A stretch of 64,000 nucleotides of DNA from Citreicoccus inhibens (GCF_019039035.1 NZ_JAHNZT010000040.1:1-64000), one strand, 5' to 3'; shown: positions 26,812-35,677, counted from the stretch's first letter. Made by a program: numbers and translations. The notes: generated by a model not told the origin, from the letters alone.

Positions 26812-27426
26812 ATGACAGTCTATGCAGCCCGGAGAGCCGTCAGCAGCGGGCCGGCCGAAGAACTGCAGATGCGGTGGGCGTTGACGACACCCGATGATCG
26901 CGTTCGAGGCATGTTCTTCCTCGGGGTCCTCGAGGTCATCCGCAACTCGGTGGGCACGGAGGCCGCGGAGGAGTGTCTCGCCTGCACGGGGGAGCGGCGC
27001 TTCGTGCCTTTCCTCATGTACCCGGTGGCGGCATTCCTGCACATGTCATTCCGTGCCGCGTCGATGCTGGCGCCTCGCAAGGGCGGGTTTGATCGCGCGA
27101 TGCGAGCGATTGGGGCGCAGGCGACCTCGGACTTCCTGTCCTCCCTGGTGGGGCGCAGCTTCCTGATGCTCGCGGCGTCAGATCCGAGGCGTCTGGTGAC
27201 GAACCTCCCGTCCGGCTACCGCACCGTGGTGAGCTACGGCGAGCGCCACGTCACCTGGAGCGGGCCCTCCAGCGGCTGCCTCCGCGTGGCGCGCGACTTC
27301 ATGCCCCACACCTACCACGAGGGTGTTCTCCAGGCGGTGTTGGAAGCCATTGGCACGCAATGCCCCATGGTGCACGGCAAGGCCACCGGCCTGCTCGACT
27401 GCGACTATTCCTTGTCGTGGGAATGA
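26812..27426 (+). CDS. DUF2378 family protein (myxobacterial paralogous family)
   Basis: A 204-residue cytoplasmic protein. Phrases such as RVRGMFFLGVLEVIRNSVG, FVPFLMYPVAAFLHM and ARDFMPHTYHEGVLQAVLEAIG match the TIGR02265/DUF2378 family, which is expanded in myxobacteria and has no assigned biochemical role. Members resemble heme-NO/small-molecule sensor folds only loosely. Two cysteines (EECLACTG) occur early. It stands alone with 199 bp of upstream sequence. Confidence 0.8.
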   Translation: MTVYAARRAVSSGPAEELQMRWALTTPDDRVRGMFFLGVLEVIRNSVGTEAAEECLACTGERRFVPFLMYPVAAFLHMSFRAASMLAPRKGGFDRAMRAIGAQATSDFLSSLVGRSFLMLAASDPRRLVTNLPSGYRTVVSYGERHVTWSGPSSGCLRVARDFMPHTYHEGVLQAVLEAIGTQCPMVHGKATGLLDCDYSLSWE

Positions 27427-27607
27427 GGCCGCGGCGCGTCAGAGAACCCGACGCACACAGGGCCAGCTGCGCTGGGATTGCGATGTCTGGCCTTGCCGCC
27501 GGGTTGACCACCTGAGCGCACGTGCTGTTGCCCAGCCAACAAGGGGCGCATCATGCGCGACGCCCGAGCGCAATCCCCGCGCCGCGCGCGTACCAGGAGC
27601 CACGCCC

Positions 27608-27886
27608 ATGAAGAAGGTCCTCCGAAGGAAGACGTTCGTCGTGATGTTCTCCGCCTTCGCTCTCGCCGCCTGTGGTGTTCCCGAGGAAGACACGCGCGCG
27701 CCGCTCGAGGAGCGTCCCGTCTCCGCGCAGGCCTACCCGGACTGCAATCCCGCCACGGATTGCATCGTGGACTCGCCGCACGTCACGTGTGGCGACGGCG
27801 TCATCATGGACGCGTGGAGCACGCCGGACGGCTGGTGCATCAATCGGGACGTGTGCGGCCGACGCGGCGGCTACATCGTCTGTTGA
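27608..27886 (+). CDS. Small cysteine-rich lipoprotein
   Basis: A 92-residue protein with signal peptide and lipobox ALAAC (lipidated C22). The mature part of about 70 residues has six further cysteines (46, 52, 61, 77, 83, 92), the last being the C-terminal residue. Even spacing and a terminal Cys suggest three disulfides in a compact extracytoplasmic fold. A GGAG lies about ten bases before the ATG. Family not recognised. It ends convergently with folD. Confidence 0.7.
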   Translation: MKKVLRRKTFVVMFSAFALAACGVPEEDTRAPLEERPVSAQAYPDCNPATDCIVDSPHVTCGDGVIMDAWSTPDGWCINRDVCGRRGGYIVC

Positions 27887-27901
27887 GGTGACGTCCCGCC
27901 G

Positions 27902-27940
27902 CGACGCCGCCCTCACTTCCCCGAGCGCAGGGCGGCGTCG
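27902..27940. terminator. Hairpin over the 3' end of folD
   Basis: CGACGCCGCCCT (27902-27913) and AGGGCGGCGTCG (27929-27940) are perfect 12-bp complements with a 15-nt loop. The structure spans the last codons and stop of folD and faces the stop of the Cys-rich lipoprotein gene, so it could end both convergent transcripts. Confidence 0.55.
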
Positions 27941-28761
27941 AGCGTGTTGCGCATCAGCATGGCGATGGTCATGGGCCCCACCCCACCGGGCACCGGGGTG
28001 ATGAAGCTGGCGCGCTCCGAAGCGCTGGCGAACGCCACGTCGCCCACGAGCTTCCCGTCCGCGCGCCGGTTCATCCCCACGTCGATGACCACGGCGCCGG
28101 GTTTGATCCACTCGCCACGAATCAGCTCGGGCACGCCCACCGCGACGACGAGGATGTCCGCGAGCGGCACCTCGCGGGCCAGGTCGCTCTTGCTGTGGCA
28201 GAGCGTCACGGTGGCGTCACGCTGAAGCAAGAGGAGCGCCTGAGGCTTGCCCACGATGTTGCTGCGCCCCACCACCACGGCCTTCTTGCCGGCGGGATCG
28301 CAGCCCACCTCCGCCAAGAGGCGCATCACGCCCAGCGGGGTGCACGCGCGCGGGCCCGGGCGGCCCAGCATCAGGCTGCCCGCGTTGAGCGGATGGAAGC
28401 CATCCACGTCCTTTTCGGGTGCCACGGCGGCCAGGATGGCGTCCGCGTCCAGGTGCTTGGGGAGCGGCAGCTGCACGAGGATGCCGTGCACCCGCGGGTC
28501 CTCGTTGAGCTGGCGCACGAGCGCCACCAACGCGTCCTGGGTGATGTCCGCGTCCGGATGCAGCTCCCAGGACTGGAAGCCCACCTCGGCGGCGGCCTTC
28601 TTCTTCCCATTGACGTAGATGCGCGACGCGGGGTCCTCGCCCACGCGCACCACCGCGAGCCCCGGGACGAACCCCTTCGACGATTGGAGCGCGTCCACGC
28701 CAGCGCGCACCTCCGCTCGCACCTTCGCCGCGATCGCACTTCCGTCAATCAACTGGGCCAT
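27913..28761 (-). CDS. folD: Methylenetetrahydrofolate dehydrogenase/cyclohydrolase
   Basis: A 282-residue bifunctional enzyme interconverting 5,10-methylene-, methenyl- and 10-formyl-THF. Signatures are [14 protein letters not shown] (catalytic Tyr-x3-Lys), VQLPLPKH, and the NADP loop [18 protein letters not shown]. It completes the one-carbon group here with gcvTHP and metF, though under its own promoter. It is divergent from the DjlA-like gene. Confidence 0.97.
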   Translation of the reverse strand: MAQLIDGSAIAAKVRAEVRAGVDALQSSKGFVPGLAVVRVGEDPASRIYVNGKKKAAAEVGFQSWELHPDADITQDALVALVRQLNEDPRVHGILVQLPLPKHLDADAILAAVAPEKDVDGFHPLNAGSLMLGRPGPRACTPLGVMRLLAEVGCDPAGKKAVVVGRSNIVGKPQALLLLQRDATVTLCHSKSDLAREVPLADILVVAVGVPELIRGEWIKPGAVVIDVGMNRRADGKLVGDVAFASASERASFITPVPGGVGPMTIAMLMRNTLDAALRSGK

Positions 28762-28782
28762 GGCGCGGCGGACTCTATGAGA

Positions 28783-28804
28783 AACTGCGGCGGAACTGCG
28801 GCGA
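28783..28804. repeat. 11-bp tandem repeat between folD and the DjlA-like gene
   Basis: AACTGCGGCGG is followed at once by AACTGCGGCGA. The pair lies in the short divergent promoter region, 22 bp before the folD start. Direct repeats at one helical turn suit a regulator site, but the case rests on this repeat alone. Confidence 0.4.
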
Positions 28805-28838
28805 AACCGCCACGGTCCATCGGGAGGGAAGCGCGCGA

Positions 28839-29657
28839 ATGAGCGCAGGAAAAGTGCTGGGAGTCATGGTGGGCCTGGTGGGTGGGCTGCTCATCGGAGG
28901 GCCGTGGGCCATCGTGCTCGGCATCCTCGGGGGCTTCGCCGCGGGCCACTTCTATGACGAGCAGCACGCGCCCCCGCCCGACTTCCCCGAGCTGTTCGCC
29001 GAGTTCCCCGCGCCCCCCGTGGTGGACTCGGACGCCGTGATGCGAGAGGACACCCGCGAGGATGACGCGCGCGCGGAGCGGATCCGTCACCGCTGCGCGC
29101 TCTTCGTCGAGGTGGCGCGCGCGGATGGCGACGTCCGCCGCGAGGAGGTGCGCGAGGTGCGCCGCCACTTCGAGACCGTCGTGCAGGCGGATGCCCAGGA
29201 CCTGGAGGTCGTCCGCCGCCAGCTCAAGGCCCTCCTCGGCCGCCCCGCGTCGCTGAACCTCCAGGCCTCGCTCGAGGCGTGCCGCGAGGACCTATCCGAT
29301 GACGAGCGCTACACCCTGCTCGATGCGCTCTATGACCTGGCGCTCGTGGATGGCCCCCTGCAGCGCTCGGAGCGCGAGTCCCTTCGCCACGTGGCCGAGG
29401 GACTGGACATCCCCGAGGACACGGCCCAGGAGCTGGCCACGCTCCACCTGGGCGACGGCCTGGAGCACTACGCCTTGCTGGGCCTCACGCCCGAGGCCAC
29501 CGACGCCCAGGTGAAGAGCACCTTCCGCCGGCTCGCGGCCGCCCATCATCCGGACAAGGTCGCGCACCAGGGCGCCCAGGCCGCCGAGCAGGCCGCCCAC
29601 CGCTTCCAGGAGATCCGCGACGCCTACGAGGAAATCCGCAAGCTGCGCGGACTGTAG
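28839..29657 (+). CDS. DjlA-like membrane co-chaperone (TerB plus J domain)
   Basis: A 272-residue protein. A glycine-rich hydrophobic anchor (about 7-38, [21 protein letters not shown]) has the GxxxG look of the DjlA membrane helix. Residues 80-195 are a TerB-like helical domain. The C-terminal J domain (210-272) holds [15 protein letters not shown] and the DnaK-stimulating HPD triplet in [12 protein letters not shown]. coli DjlA controls the Rcs envelope response via DnaK. It is shorter in the middle than E. coli DjlA. The Smr gene follows 26 bp later. Confidence 0.87.
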   Translation: MSAGKVLGVMVGLVGGLLIGGPWAIVLGILGGFAAGHFYDEQHAPPPDFPELFAEFPAPPVVDSDAVMREDTREDDARAERIRHRCALFVEVARADGDVRREEVREVRRHFETVVQADAQDLEVVRRQLKALLGRPASLNLQASLEACREDLSDDERYTLLDALYDLALVDGPLQRSERESLRHVAEGLDIPEDTAQELATLHLGDGLEHYALLGLTPEATDAQVKSTFRRLAAAHHPDKVAHQGAQAAEQAAHRFQEIRDAYEEIRKLRGL

Positions 29658-29683
29658 CCTCGCGATAGAACTCGGAAACGACC

Positions 29684-30394
29684 ATGAGCAAGCAGCGAGG
29701 CGGTCCGCCGCCCAAGAAGGAAGCGGGTTTTCACAACAACCCCTTCAAGTCCGCCATCAAGTCCATCCAGGACGAAGCGAAGCAGGCCCAGCAGAAGCAG
29801 GCCGCCGAGGAGGCCTCGAAGCGCAAGGCGCCGCCCAGGCCGCCCAAGGCCGTGAAGCCTCGGCCGGAGGACGACGACGCCTCCCTCTTCTTCTCCGCCA
29901 TGGATGGCGTGCAGCAGCTCTCCAATCGCGGTGAGGCGCCCACGCCCAACCCGCGCCTGCCGGAGATCATCGACGAAAACGCCGAGGCGCTCGCGCAGCT
30001 CTCCGAGATGGTCGCGGGCGAAGGCACGTTCGACGTCGCGGATTCGAACGACTTCATCGAGGGCGCGTCGCCGGGATTGGACCGCAACCTCATGCGCGCG
30101 CTGCGGCGCGGGGACTTCTCCGTGCAGGGCCGGTTGGACTTGCATGGCCTGACGCAGACCGCGGCGCGCGATGCGGTGGAGCGCTTCCTTTCGGACAGCC
30201 GCCGCGCCAACAAGCGCTGCGTGCTCATCGTCCATGGGCGAGGGCTGCACTCGACGAACGAGATTCCCGTGCTGAAGGAGGGCCTGAAGACGTGGCTCTC
30301 CCAGAAGCGCGTGGGCCGCATGGTGCTGGCGTTCGCCACCGCACGTCCGCAGGACGGGGGCCAGGGCGCGGTGTACGTGTTGCTGCGCCGTTAG
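29684..30394 (+). CDS. Smr-domain protein
   Basis: A 236-residue protein. The first 125 residues are basic and low-complexity (KKEAGFHNNPFKSAIKSI). The Smr domain covers about 145-236 with the signature LDLHGLTQTAARDAVERF and IVHGRGLHS. Smr domains are nucleases acting on RNA or DNA, including stalled-ribosome rescue (SmrB) and anti-recombination (MutS2); a stand-alone Smr with a basic extension resembles SmrA/SmrB. Substrate unknown. Confidence 0.88.
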   Translation: MSKQRGGPPPKKEAGFHNNPFKSAIKSIQDEAKQAQQKQAAEEASKRKAPPRPPKAVKPRPEDDDASLFFSAMDGVQQLSNRGEAPTPNPRLPEIIDENAEALAQLSEMVAGEGTFDVADSNDFIEGASPGLDRNLMRALRRGDFSVQGRLDLHGLTQTAARDAVERFLSDSRRANKRCVLIVHGRGLHSTNEIPVLKEGLKTWLSQKRVGRMVLAFATARPQDGGQGAVYVLLRR

Positions 30395-30430
30395 CTTTAC
30401 GCCCGGCCGGCACTGTGCATACATGCCGCC

Positions 30431-31426
30431 ATGGTTCGCGACCTCATCGATTTGCACATCCATGTGGGCGGCGCCGTGGCGCCCCACATCCTCTGGTCCA
30501 TCGCCCACCAGCAGGGCTTCAAGCTCCCCGTCAAGAACTACTTCGACTTCGTGGAACTCATCACCTCGCGGCCCGGCAAGGTGGGCAGCCTGGATGACTA
30601 CCTGAAGATCCTCCACACCTGGACGGAGAAGATCCAGTCCTCGCCGAGCGCCATCGAGCGCTCGGTCTACGAGGTGATTGGCAAGGAGTACCGCGGCAGC
30701 CGCGTGACGCAGATCGAGCTGCGCTTCAACCCGATGAAGCGCAACCTCAACTCCGAGCTCGACCTGGACCACATCATCCACGCCGCGCTCCGGGGCATGG
30801 ACCGGGCGGTGTTGGAGTACGGCGTGAAGGTGGGGCTCATCTTCTGCCTGGCCCGCGAGTTCGACCACAAGATGAACAGCATCATCGTGGACAAGGCCAT
30901 CAAGTACCGCACGCGCGGCGTCTATGGCATCGACCTGGCTGGCACGGAGAAGGACGCCATGGAGCTGCGTCCCGAGGTGGTGGTCCAGTACGAGGAGCTG
31001 TTCGCCCGCGCGCGCAAGGCGGGGCTCAAGTGCACCGTGCACACCGGCGAGACGGCCGGCACCGGGGCCGAGGGCGTGATGTCCGTGGTGGACAAGCTCA
31101 AGCCGCACCGCATCGGGCATGGCATCCGCGCCGCGTATGACGAGGCCGCCATGAAGCTGCTGCGCGAGAACGACATCACCCTGGAGCTGTGCCCCACCTC
31201 CAACCTGCACACCAAGGCGGTGGAGGGTCTGGACGAGCTCAAGCACATCATGCGGACCTTCTGGGACCGCAAGGTGAAGTTCACCATCAACACGGATGGC
31301 CCGTACCTGCTCGAGACGGACATGCGGCGGGAGATCGAGCTCATCGAGTCCAATGGCCTGCTGACCTCCGAGCAGGTGGACCAGACGCTCGCGTGGGCGC
31401 GTCAGGCGTCCTTCATCCCGAGCTGA
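30431..31426 (+). CDS. Adenosine-deaminase-like amidohydrolase with altered substrate residues
   Basis: A 331-residue TIM-barrel metal-dependent deaminase. Zinc ligands are present: H9-x-H11, H204 in CTVHTGET, and D289; the proton shuttle E207 and H230 (RIGHG) are kept. Against mouse adenosine deaminase two substrate-contacting aspartates differ: HxHxD reads HIHVGG (G13 for D19) and NTDD reads NTDG (G290 for D296). The chemistry should be a hydrolytic deamination, but the substrate may not be adenosine. The stop overlaps the pyrD start (TGATG), suggesting cotranscription in nucleotide metabolism. Confidence 0.82.
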   Translation: MVRDLIDLHIHVGGAVAPHILWSIAHQQGFKLPVKNYFDFVELITSRPGKVGSLDDYLKILHTWTEKIQSSPSAIERSVYEVIGKEYRGSRVTQIELRFNPMKRNLNSELDLDHIIHAALRGMDRAVLEYGVKVGLIFCLAREFDHKMNSIIVDKAIKYRTRGVYGIDLAGTEKDAMELRPEVVVQYEELFARARKAGLKCTVHTGETAGTGAEGVMSVVDKLKPHRIGHGIRAAYDEAAMKLLRENDITLELCPTSNLHTKAVEGLDELKHIMRTFWDRKVKFTINTDGPYLLETDMRREIELIESNGLLTSEQVDQTLAWARQASFIPS

Positions 31427-32508
31427 TGCGCATGTACGGATTCACGCGCGCGTTCCTCTTCGGCCTCGACGCCGAGCGGGCCCACCGCCTGGGCATCGCG
31501 GGCCTGCGCTTCCTCGGCCGTTCCCGCTCGCGCTGCGAGGCCATGCGCACGCGCGCGCTGGCGCACGCGACGGGAGACCTGTCGGTGGAGCTGGCCGGGC
31601 TGGCCTTCGCCCACCCGGTGGCCCTGGCGGCGGGGCTCGACAAGGAAGCCGAGGCGGTGGACGGGCTGTTCGCGTGCGGCTTCTCCGCGGTGGAGATCGG
31701 CACGCTGACGCCGCGCCCCCAGCCGGGCAATCCGAAGCCGCGGCTCTTCCGGCTGCCCGAGCACCGGGCCGTCATCAACCGGATGGGCTTCAACAACCAC
31801 GGCGCCACGGCCGCGGCCGAGCGCCTCCGCGCCCGCACGTGGAAGCCCGCGCCGCTGGGCGTGAACATCGGCAAGAACAAGGACACGCCCCTGGAGCGCG
31901 CCGTGGAGGACTACGTCGCGTGCGTGGAGCAGCTCGGCGCGCTGGGGGACTACGTCGTCGTCAACGCGTCCTCGCCCAACACCCCCGGCCTGCGCAAACT
32001 CCAGGAGCCCGAGCAGCTCGCCGCCCTCTTGCGCGCGGTGCAGGAGCGGCTCGAAGCGGTTGCTCCGGGCAAGCCGCTGTTCCTCAAGATTGCTCCGGAC
32101 CTGACGCCCGAAGCGGTGGATGAAGTGGTGGACGTGGCGCGTGCGTGCCGGCTCGCGGGCCTCATCGCCACCAACACCACCATCACCCGCCCCATCGAGC
32201 ATCCGCTGACGAAGGAAGCGGGCGGCCTCTCTGGCGCGCCCGTGCGCGAGCTGTCCAACGCCGTCATCCGGCGCGCGTACCAGCGCAGTGGCGGCGCCCT
32301 GCCCATCATCGGGGTGGGCGGCGTCTTCACCGCACAGGACGTCTACGAGAAGTTGCGCGCAGGCGCCACGCTGGTGCAGGTGTACACGGGTTTCATCTAC
32401 GAGGGCCCGGGCATGGTGTCGCGAATCCTGGGTGAACTGGGCGCGCTGCTGGCACGCGACGGCTTCACCTCCGCGCGCGCCGCCATCGGCGTGGACGCCG
32501 CGCGCTGA
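31426..32508 (+). CDS. pyrD: Dihydroorotate dehydrogenase (quinone), class 2
   Basis: A 360-residue flavoenzyme of pyrimidine synthesis that oxidises dihydroorotate and reduces quinone at the inner membrane. The start ATG overlaps the previous stop. An amphipathic N-terminal segment (MYGFTRAFLFGLDAERAHRL) is the class 2 membrane-binding helix. FMN/orotate motifs are VALAAGLDKEAEAV, INRMGFNNHG, VVNASSPNTPGLR (class 2 catalytic Ser), and IIGVGGVFTAQD. It ends 3 bp from the convergent HAD gene. Confidence 0.95.
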   Translation: MRMYGFTRAFLFGLDAERAHRLGIAGLRFLGRSRSRCEAMRTRALAHATGDLSVELAGLAFAHPVALAAGLDKEAEAVDGLFACGFSAVEIGTLTPRPQPGNPKPRLFRLPEHRAVINRMGFNNHGATAAAERLRARTWKPAPLGVNIGKNKDTPLERAVEDYVACVEQLGALGDYVVVNASSPNTPGLRKLQEPEQLAALLRAVQERLEAVAPGKPLFLKIAPDLTPEAVDEVVDVARACRLAGLIATNTTITRPIEHPLTKEAGGLSGAPVRELSNAVIRRAYQRSGGALPIIGVGGVFTAQDVYEKLRAGATLVQVYTGFIYEGPGMVSRILGELGALLARDGFTSARAAIGVDAAR

Positions 32509-32511
32509 GCC

Positions 32512-33189
32512 TCACCTCCGGCCGCCCACCTCGTCCAGGTGGACGAGCAGGTCGGCGGGGTCATCGAACACGCGGTAGGCCCCGGCGCGCTCCAGCTCGT
32601 CGGGGCCATAGCCGCCCGACAGCAGCCCGATGCCCAGGCCTCGGGCTCGCTGGGCGGCGAGCATGTCCCAGACGCTGTCCCCCACCACGGTGCTCGCATC
32701 CATCGAGACGCCCAGACGGTCCGCCGCCTCCAGGAACAAGTCGGGGTCTGGCTTGGCGTACTTGACCTGATCTCGCGTGACGATGGGCACGCGGGTGCGG
32801 TCCACCTGGAGCATGTCGATGACGGGGCTGGCGCTCTCCATGCGGCCGCTCGTCGCGATGGCACACGGGATGCTCGCCTCCGTCAGCGCGGCGAGCAGCT
32901 CGCGGGCGCCGGGCAAGGGCCGCACGTCCTTCATCCAGCGGCGATAGGCGACGGCGTGGCCTCGAGCCAGGCGCTCGATGCGCTCCGGCGTCAGGGTGAG
33001 GCCCGTCTCGCGCAGCAGCATGTTGGAGAACAGCCCCCCGCTCATGCCGATGCGCCGGTGGATGCGCCACACGGACAAGGGAATGCCCTCGCCGTCGAGC
33101 GCCTCGCGCCACGCGAGGACGTGTTGATAGACACTGTCGACGAGCGTCCCGTCGAGGTCGAACAAGAACGCGACCCGAGGACGAACCAT
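32512..33189 (-). CDS. HAD-superfamily phosphatase
   Basis: A 225-residue hydrolase starting MVRPRVAFLFDLDGTLVDS (motif I). Motif II is AIATSGR, motif III the lysine in KYAKPDPDLFL, and motif IV VVGDSVWDMLAA. The C1 helical cap lies between residues 20 and 90. The pattern resembles beta-phosphoglucomutase/phosphoglycolate phosphatase relatives. Substrate unknown. It is divergent from the YeaQ-like gene with 160 bp between starts. Confidence 0.88.
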   Translation of the reverse strand: MVRPRVAFLFDLDGTLVDSVYQHVLAWREALDGEGIPLSVWRIHRRIGMSGGLFSNMLLRETGLTLTPERIERLARGHAVAYRRWMKDVRPLPGARELLAALTEASIPCAIATSGRMESASPVIDMLQVDRTRVPIVTRDQVKYAKPDPDLFLEAADRLGVSMDASTVVGDSVWDMLAAQRARGLGIGLLSGGYGPDELERAGAYRVFDDPADLLVHLDEVGGRR

Positions 33190-33349
33190 GGGTCCTCCCT
33201 CCAAATCCAGACATGGGGAAACCTGAGCGCGCGCGAGGGCCTCGACAACGCGAGGCCCGCCCCTTCGCCCTGAGAGTGGGCGACCGTGCATCCGCCCCGC
33301 GCCATGCACATCCTCGTCTTCGAACCCGAGGTGCAAGAGGAGGCGCGTC

Positions 33350-33619
33350 ATGTCGCTGGAGACACTGCTGCTGTGGGCAGTGATTGGACTCGTCGCCGGG
33401 TGGCTGGCATCCGCCGTGGTCGGAGGCGGCTACGGCCTCATCGGAGACATCGTCGTGGGCGTGGTGGGCTCGTTCCTCGGCGGTTTCATTTTCCGGGCCC
33501 TCCACACCGGGGCCCCGTTCGGCGGGCTGGCGGGGACCATCTTCGTGGCCTTCGTTGGAGCGGTGGCCTTGCTGCTCGTCTTGAGAGCCATCCACTCGAC
33601 GACGGTGAGGCGCACCTGA
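33350..33619 (+). CDS. GlsB/YeaQ/YmgE-family membrane protein
   Basis: An 89-residue protein with three hydrophobic helices and the family's glycine-rich phrases LVAGWLASAVVGGGYG and VVGVVGSFLGGFIF. The family (once called transglycosylase-associated) is small, stress-linked and of unknown mechanism. GAGGAGG lies seven bases before the ATG. Its stop codon lies inside a large inverted repeat shared with the convergent protease gene. Confidence 0.88.
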   Translation: MSLETLLLWAVIGLVAGWLASAVVGGGYGLIGDIVVGVVGSFLGGFIFRALHTGAPFGGLAGTIFVAFVGAVALLLVLRAIHSTTVRRT

Positions 33620-33683
33620 GCCGTTCCGAGCAGCGGACACGGCGGCGCGGACTCCTCCGCCGTGCCCACCCGGGACGGCTCAG
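33616..33683. terminator. Nested bidirectional hairpin carrying both stop codons
   Basis: The outer arms CTGAGCCGTTCC (33616-33627) and GGGACGGCTCAG (33672-33683) pair with one G-U. The inner arms CACGGCGG (33638-33645) and CCGCCGTG (33657-33664) pair perfectly. The left outer arm contains the TGA of the YeaQ-like gene; the right one, read on the minus strand, contains the TGA of the protease gene. It probably ends both transcripts. Confidence 0.65.
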
Positions 33684-35677
33684 CGAGTGACGCTCAGCGC
33701 GGTGTCATCCAGAAAAAAGCTGGTCGCGTCCGCCGCGTCTTCCGTGCCCTTGAAGGAGATGCGCACGGTCTGCCCCTTGTAGGCGCTCAGGTCGAACGTG
33801 CGCTGGACGTACGCGGTCCCCTTGTCCAGGTTGCTGTACGTGGCCAGCGTGCCCAACACGGCGCCCGCGCTGTTCTGCACCTGGATGGCCAGCGTGTCGT
33901 AGACCGTCGTCGTCGTGGTCTCCGAGGTGGTGATCTTCACCCAGACACTCAGCGAGGCCGAGCACGCCGTCGAGGGAACCGTGACCTGCTGGTAGAGAGA
34001 GTCCGAGTGGCTGGAGCCGTATCCATTGAGCCAGGCCTTGTACGTGCCCGTGCGCGGCGCGCTGCCGGATGTGGTGCCGTCGATGACGTCCGTGCTCAGG
34101 CTCCATCCGGTGTTGCCGCTCTCGAAGCCCGGGTTGGCCAGCAGCTGCTCGGAGATGGTGCAGCTGCCCACCACGTTGTCCACCGTCACGGACACGCTGG
34201 AGGACGTCCCCACGTTGCCCGCAGCGTCATACGCCTTCGCGGTGAGGACGTAAGCGCCGTTGGCCACGGAGGCGGTGTTCCAGTCGACCGCATACGGCGC
34301 GGTGGAGTCAGTGCCCAGCAAGGTGGTGCCGGCGTAGAACTCCACGCGCGAGACGCCCACGTTGTCCGAAGCGGTGGCGCTCACGGTCGACGTGCCGCTG
34401 AGAACGGCGCCGGCCGCAGGCGCGGTGAGGGACGTGGTGGGCGCGGTGGTGTCAGCCGGACCGCCGGTGATGAACAGCGTGTAGAGCAGCAGGTTGGGCG
34501 AGCCGGCGCCGGGGCTCGTCACCTTGCCGGAGGTGGCGTTGGCGACGAGCGCGTCGCGCACCTGCGCCGGGGTGGCTCCGGGGTTGGCGCTCAGGTACAG
34601 GGCCGCGGCGCCCGCCACGTGAGGAGACGCCATGGACGTCCCGCTCATGGACGTACTCCCGGTGGTGCTGGAGTACGAGGCCGAGGTGATGCTGGAGCCC
34701 GGCGCGAAGATGTCCACGCACGTCCCATAATTGGAGAACGAGGAGCGAGCGTCGCTGCTCGTGGTGGAGCCCACGGTGATGGCGTTGGGCGTGCGCGACG
34801 GCGAGTAGCTGCACGCATTGGCCGAGTCGTTGCCGGCCGCGACCGCCGTGGCGACGCCCGCGGCGACCATCCGCTCCACGGCATCATCCACGGCCTGTGA
34901 GGGATCGCCCCCGAGGCTCATGTTGGCGACCGCCGGCTTGATGTGGTGGGCCGTCACCCAGTCCATGCCGTCGACGACCTGCGCATCATCGCCGTAGCCC
35001 GTGCAGTCCAGGACGCGCACCGCGTGCAGGGTCACCTTCTTCGCCACGCCCCACGTGGTGCCACCCACCGTGCCCGCCACGTGCGTGCCATGGCCGTGGC
35101 AGTCGCTCGGGTCCGTGTCGTTGTCGATGGAGTCATGCCCCTCGCCCACGCGGCCGGTGAACTCCGTGTGGTTCAGCCGCATGCCAGTGTCGATGATGTA
35201 CGCGTGCACGCCGGTGCCATCGACGTTGTACGTGTACGCGCTGTCGCGCGGCAGGTTGCGCTGATCGATCCGGTCGATGCCCCAGGTAGCCCCCGTCTGG
35301 GTTCCCACCACGTGGAGCCGGCCGTTCTCCTGCACGTAGGCCACGCGTGGATCCGCGAGCAGCGCCTGGACCTGGGCCTCGCTCATGTTGACGAGGAAGC
35401 CCTGGAGCGCGTGCTGGTACGTGCGCAACACCTTGCCGCCATGCCGCGCGGTCAACTCCTGACCGATGTCCACGGCGCCGCGCGGGCGGACACCCGCGGC
35501 GCCGTCGCGCAGCACCACGATGTATTCGCCAGGACGCGCCTGCGGCCGGCGCAGGAGCTGGGCCACGTGCCCCACCTCCTGCGTGCCCGCATTCGGTTCG
35601 GATGAATCGGACGGCGGTCCACACGCCACGGTGAGCAGCGAGGCGGCCAGCACCGCCTGGGTCAGGTTCCGGATCAT
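33680..35677 (-). CDS. Subtilisin-like (S8) serine protease, exported, with Ig-like and C-terminal beta domains
   Basis: A 665-residue exported protease with signal peptide and possible lipobox LLTVAC (C19). An I9-type propeptide (EYIVVLRDGAAGV to VAYVQENG) precedes the catalytic domain. The triad is D163 (YIIDTGMRLNH), H196 (CHGHGTHVAG) and S348 (SGTSMASPHVAG), as in proteinase K relatives. Residues 410-500 are a bacterial Ig-like domain (VEFYAGTTLLGTDS). The C-terminal 150 residues (LLANPGFESGNTGWSL) form a carbohydrate-binding-like beta sandwich. It suits the predatory, protein-degrading life style. AGAGGA lies eight bases before the ATG. Confidence 0.93.
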   Translation of the reverse strand: MIRNLTQAVLAASLLTVACGPPSDSSEPNAGTQEVGHVAQLLRRPQARPGEYIVVLRDGAAGVRPRGAVDIGQELTARHGGKVLRTYQHALQGFLVNMSEAQVQALLADPRVAYVQENGRLHVVGTQTGATWGIDRIDQRNLPRDSAYTYNVDGTGVHAYIIDTGMRLNHTEFTGRVGEGHDSIDNDTDPSDCHGHGTHVAGTVGGTTWGVAKKVTLHAVRVLDCTGYGDDAQVVDGMDWVTAHHIKPAVANMSLGGDPSQAVDDAVERMVAAGVATAVAAGNDSANACSYSPSRTPNAITVGSTTSSDARSSFSNYGTCVDIFAPGSSITSASYSSTTGSTSMSGTSMASPHVAGAAALYLSANPGATPAQVRDALVANATSGKVTSPGAGSPNLLLYTLFITGGPADTTAPTTSLTAPAAGAVLSGTSTVSATASDNVGVSRVEFYAGTTLLGTDSTAPYAVDWNTASVANGAYVLTAKAYDAAGNVGTSSSVSVTVDNVVGSCTISEQLLANPGFESGNTGWSLSTDVIDGTTSGSAPRTGTYKAWLNGYGSSHSDSLYQQVTVPSTACSASLSVWVKITTSETTTTTVYDTLAIQVQNSAGAVLGTLATYSNLDKGTAYVQRTFDLSAYKGQTVRISFKGTEDAADATSFFLDDTALSVTR

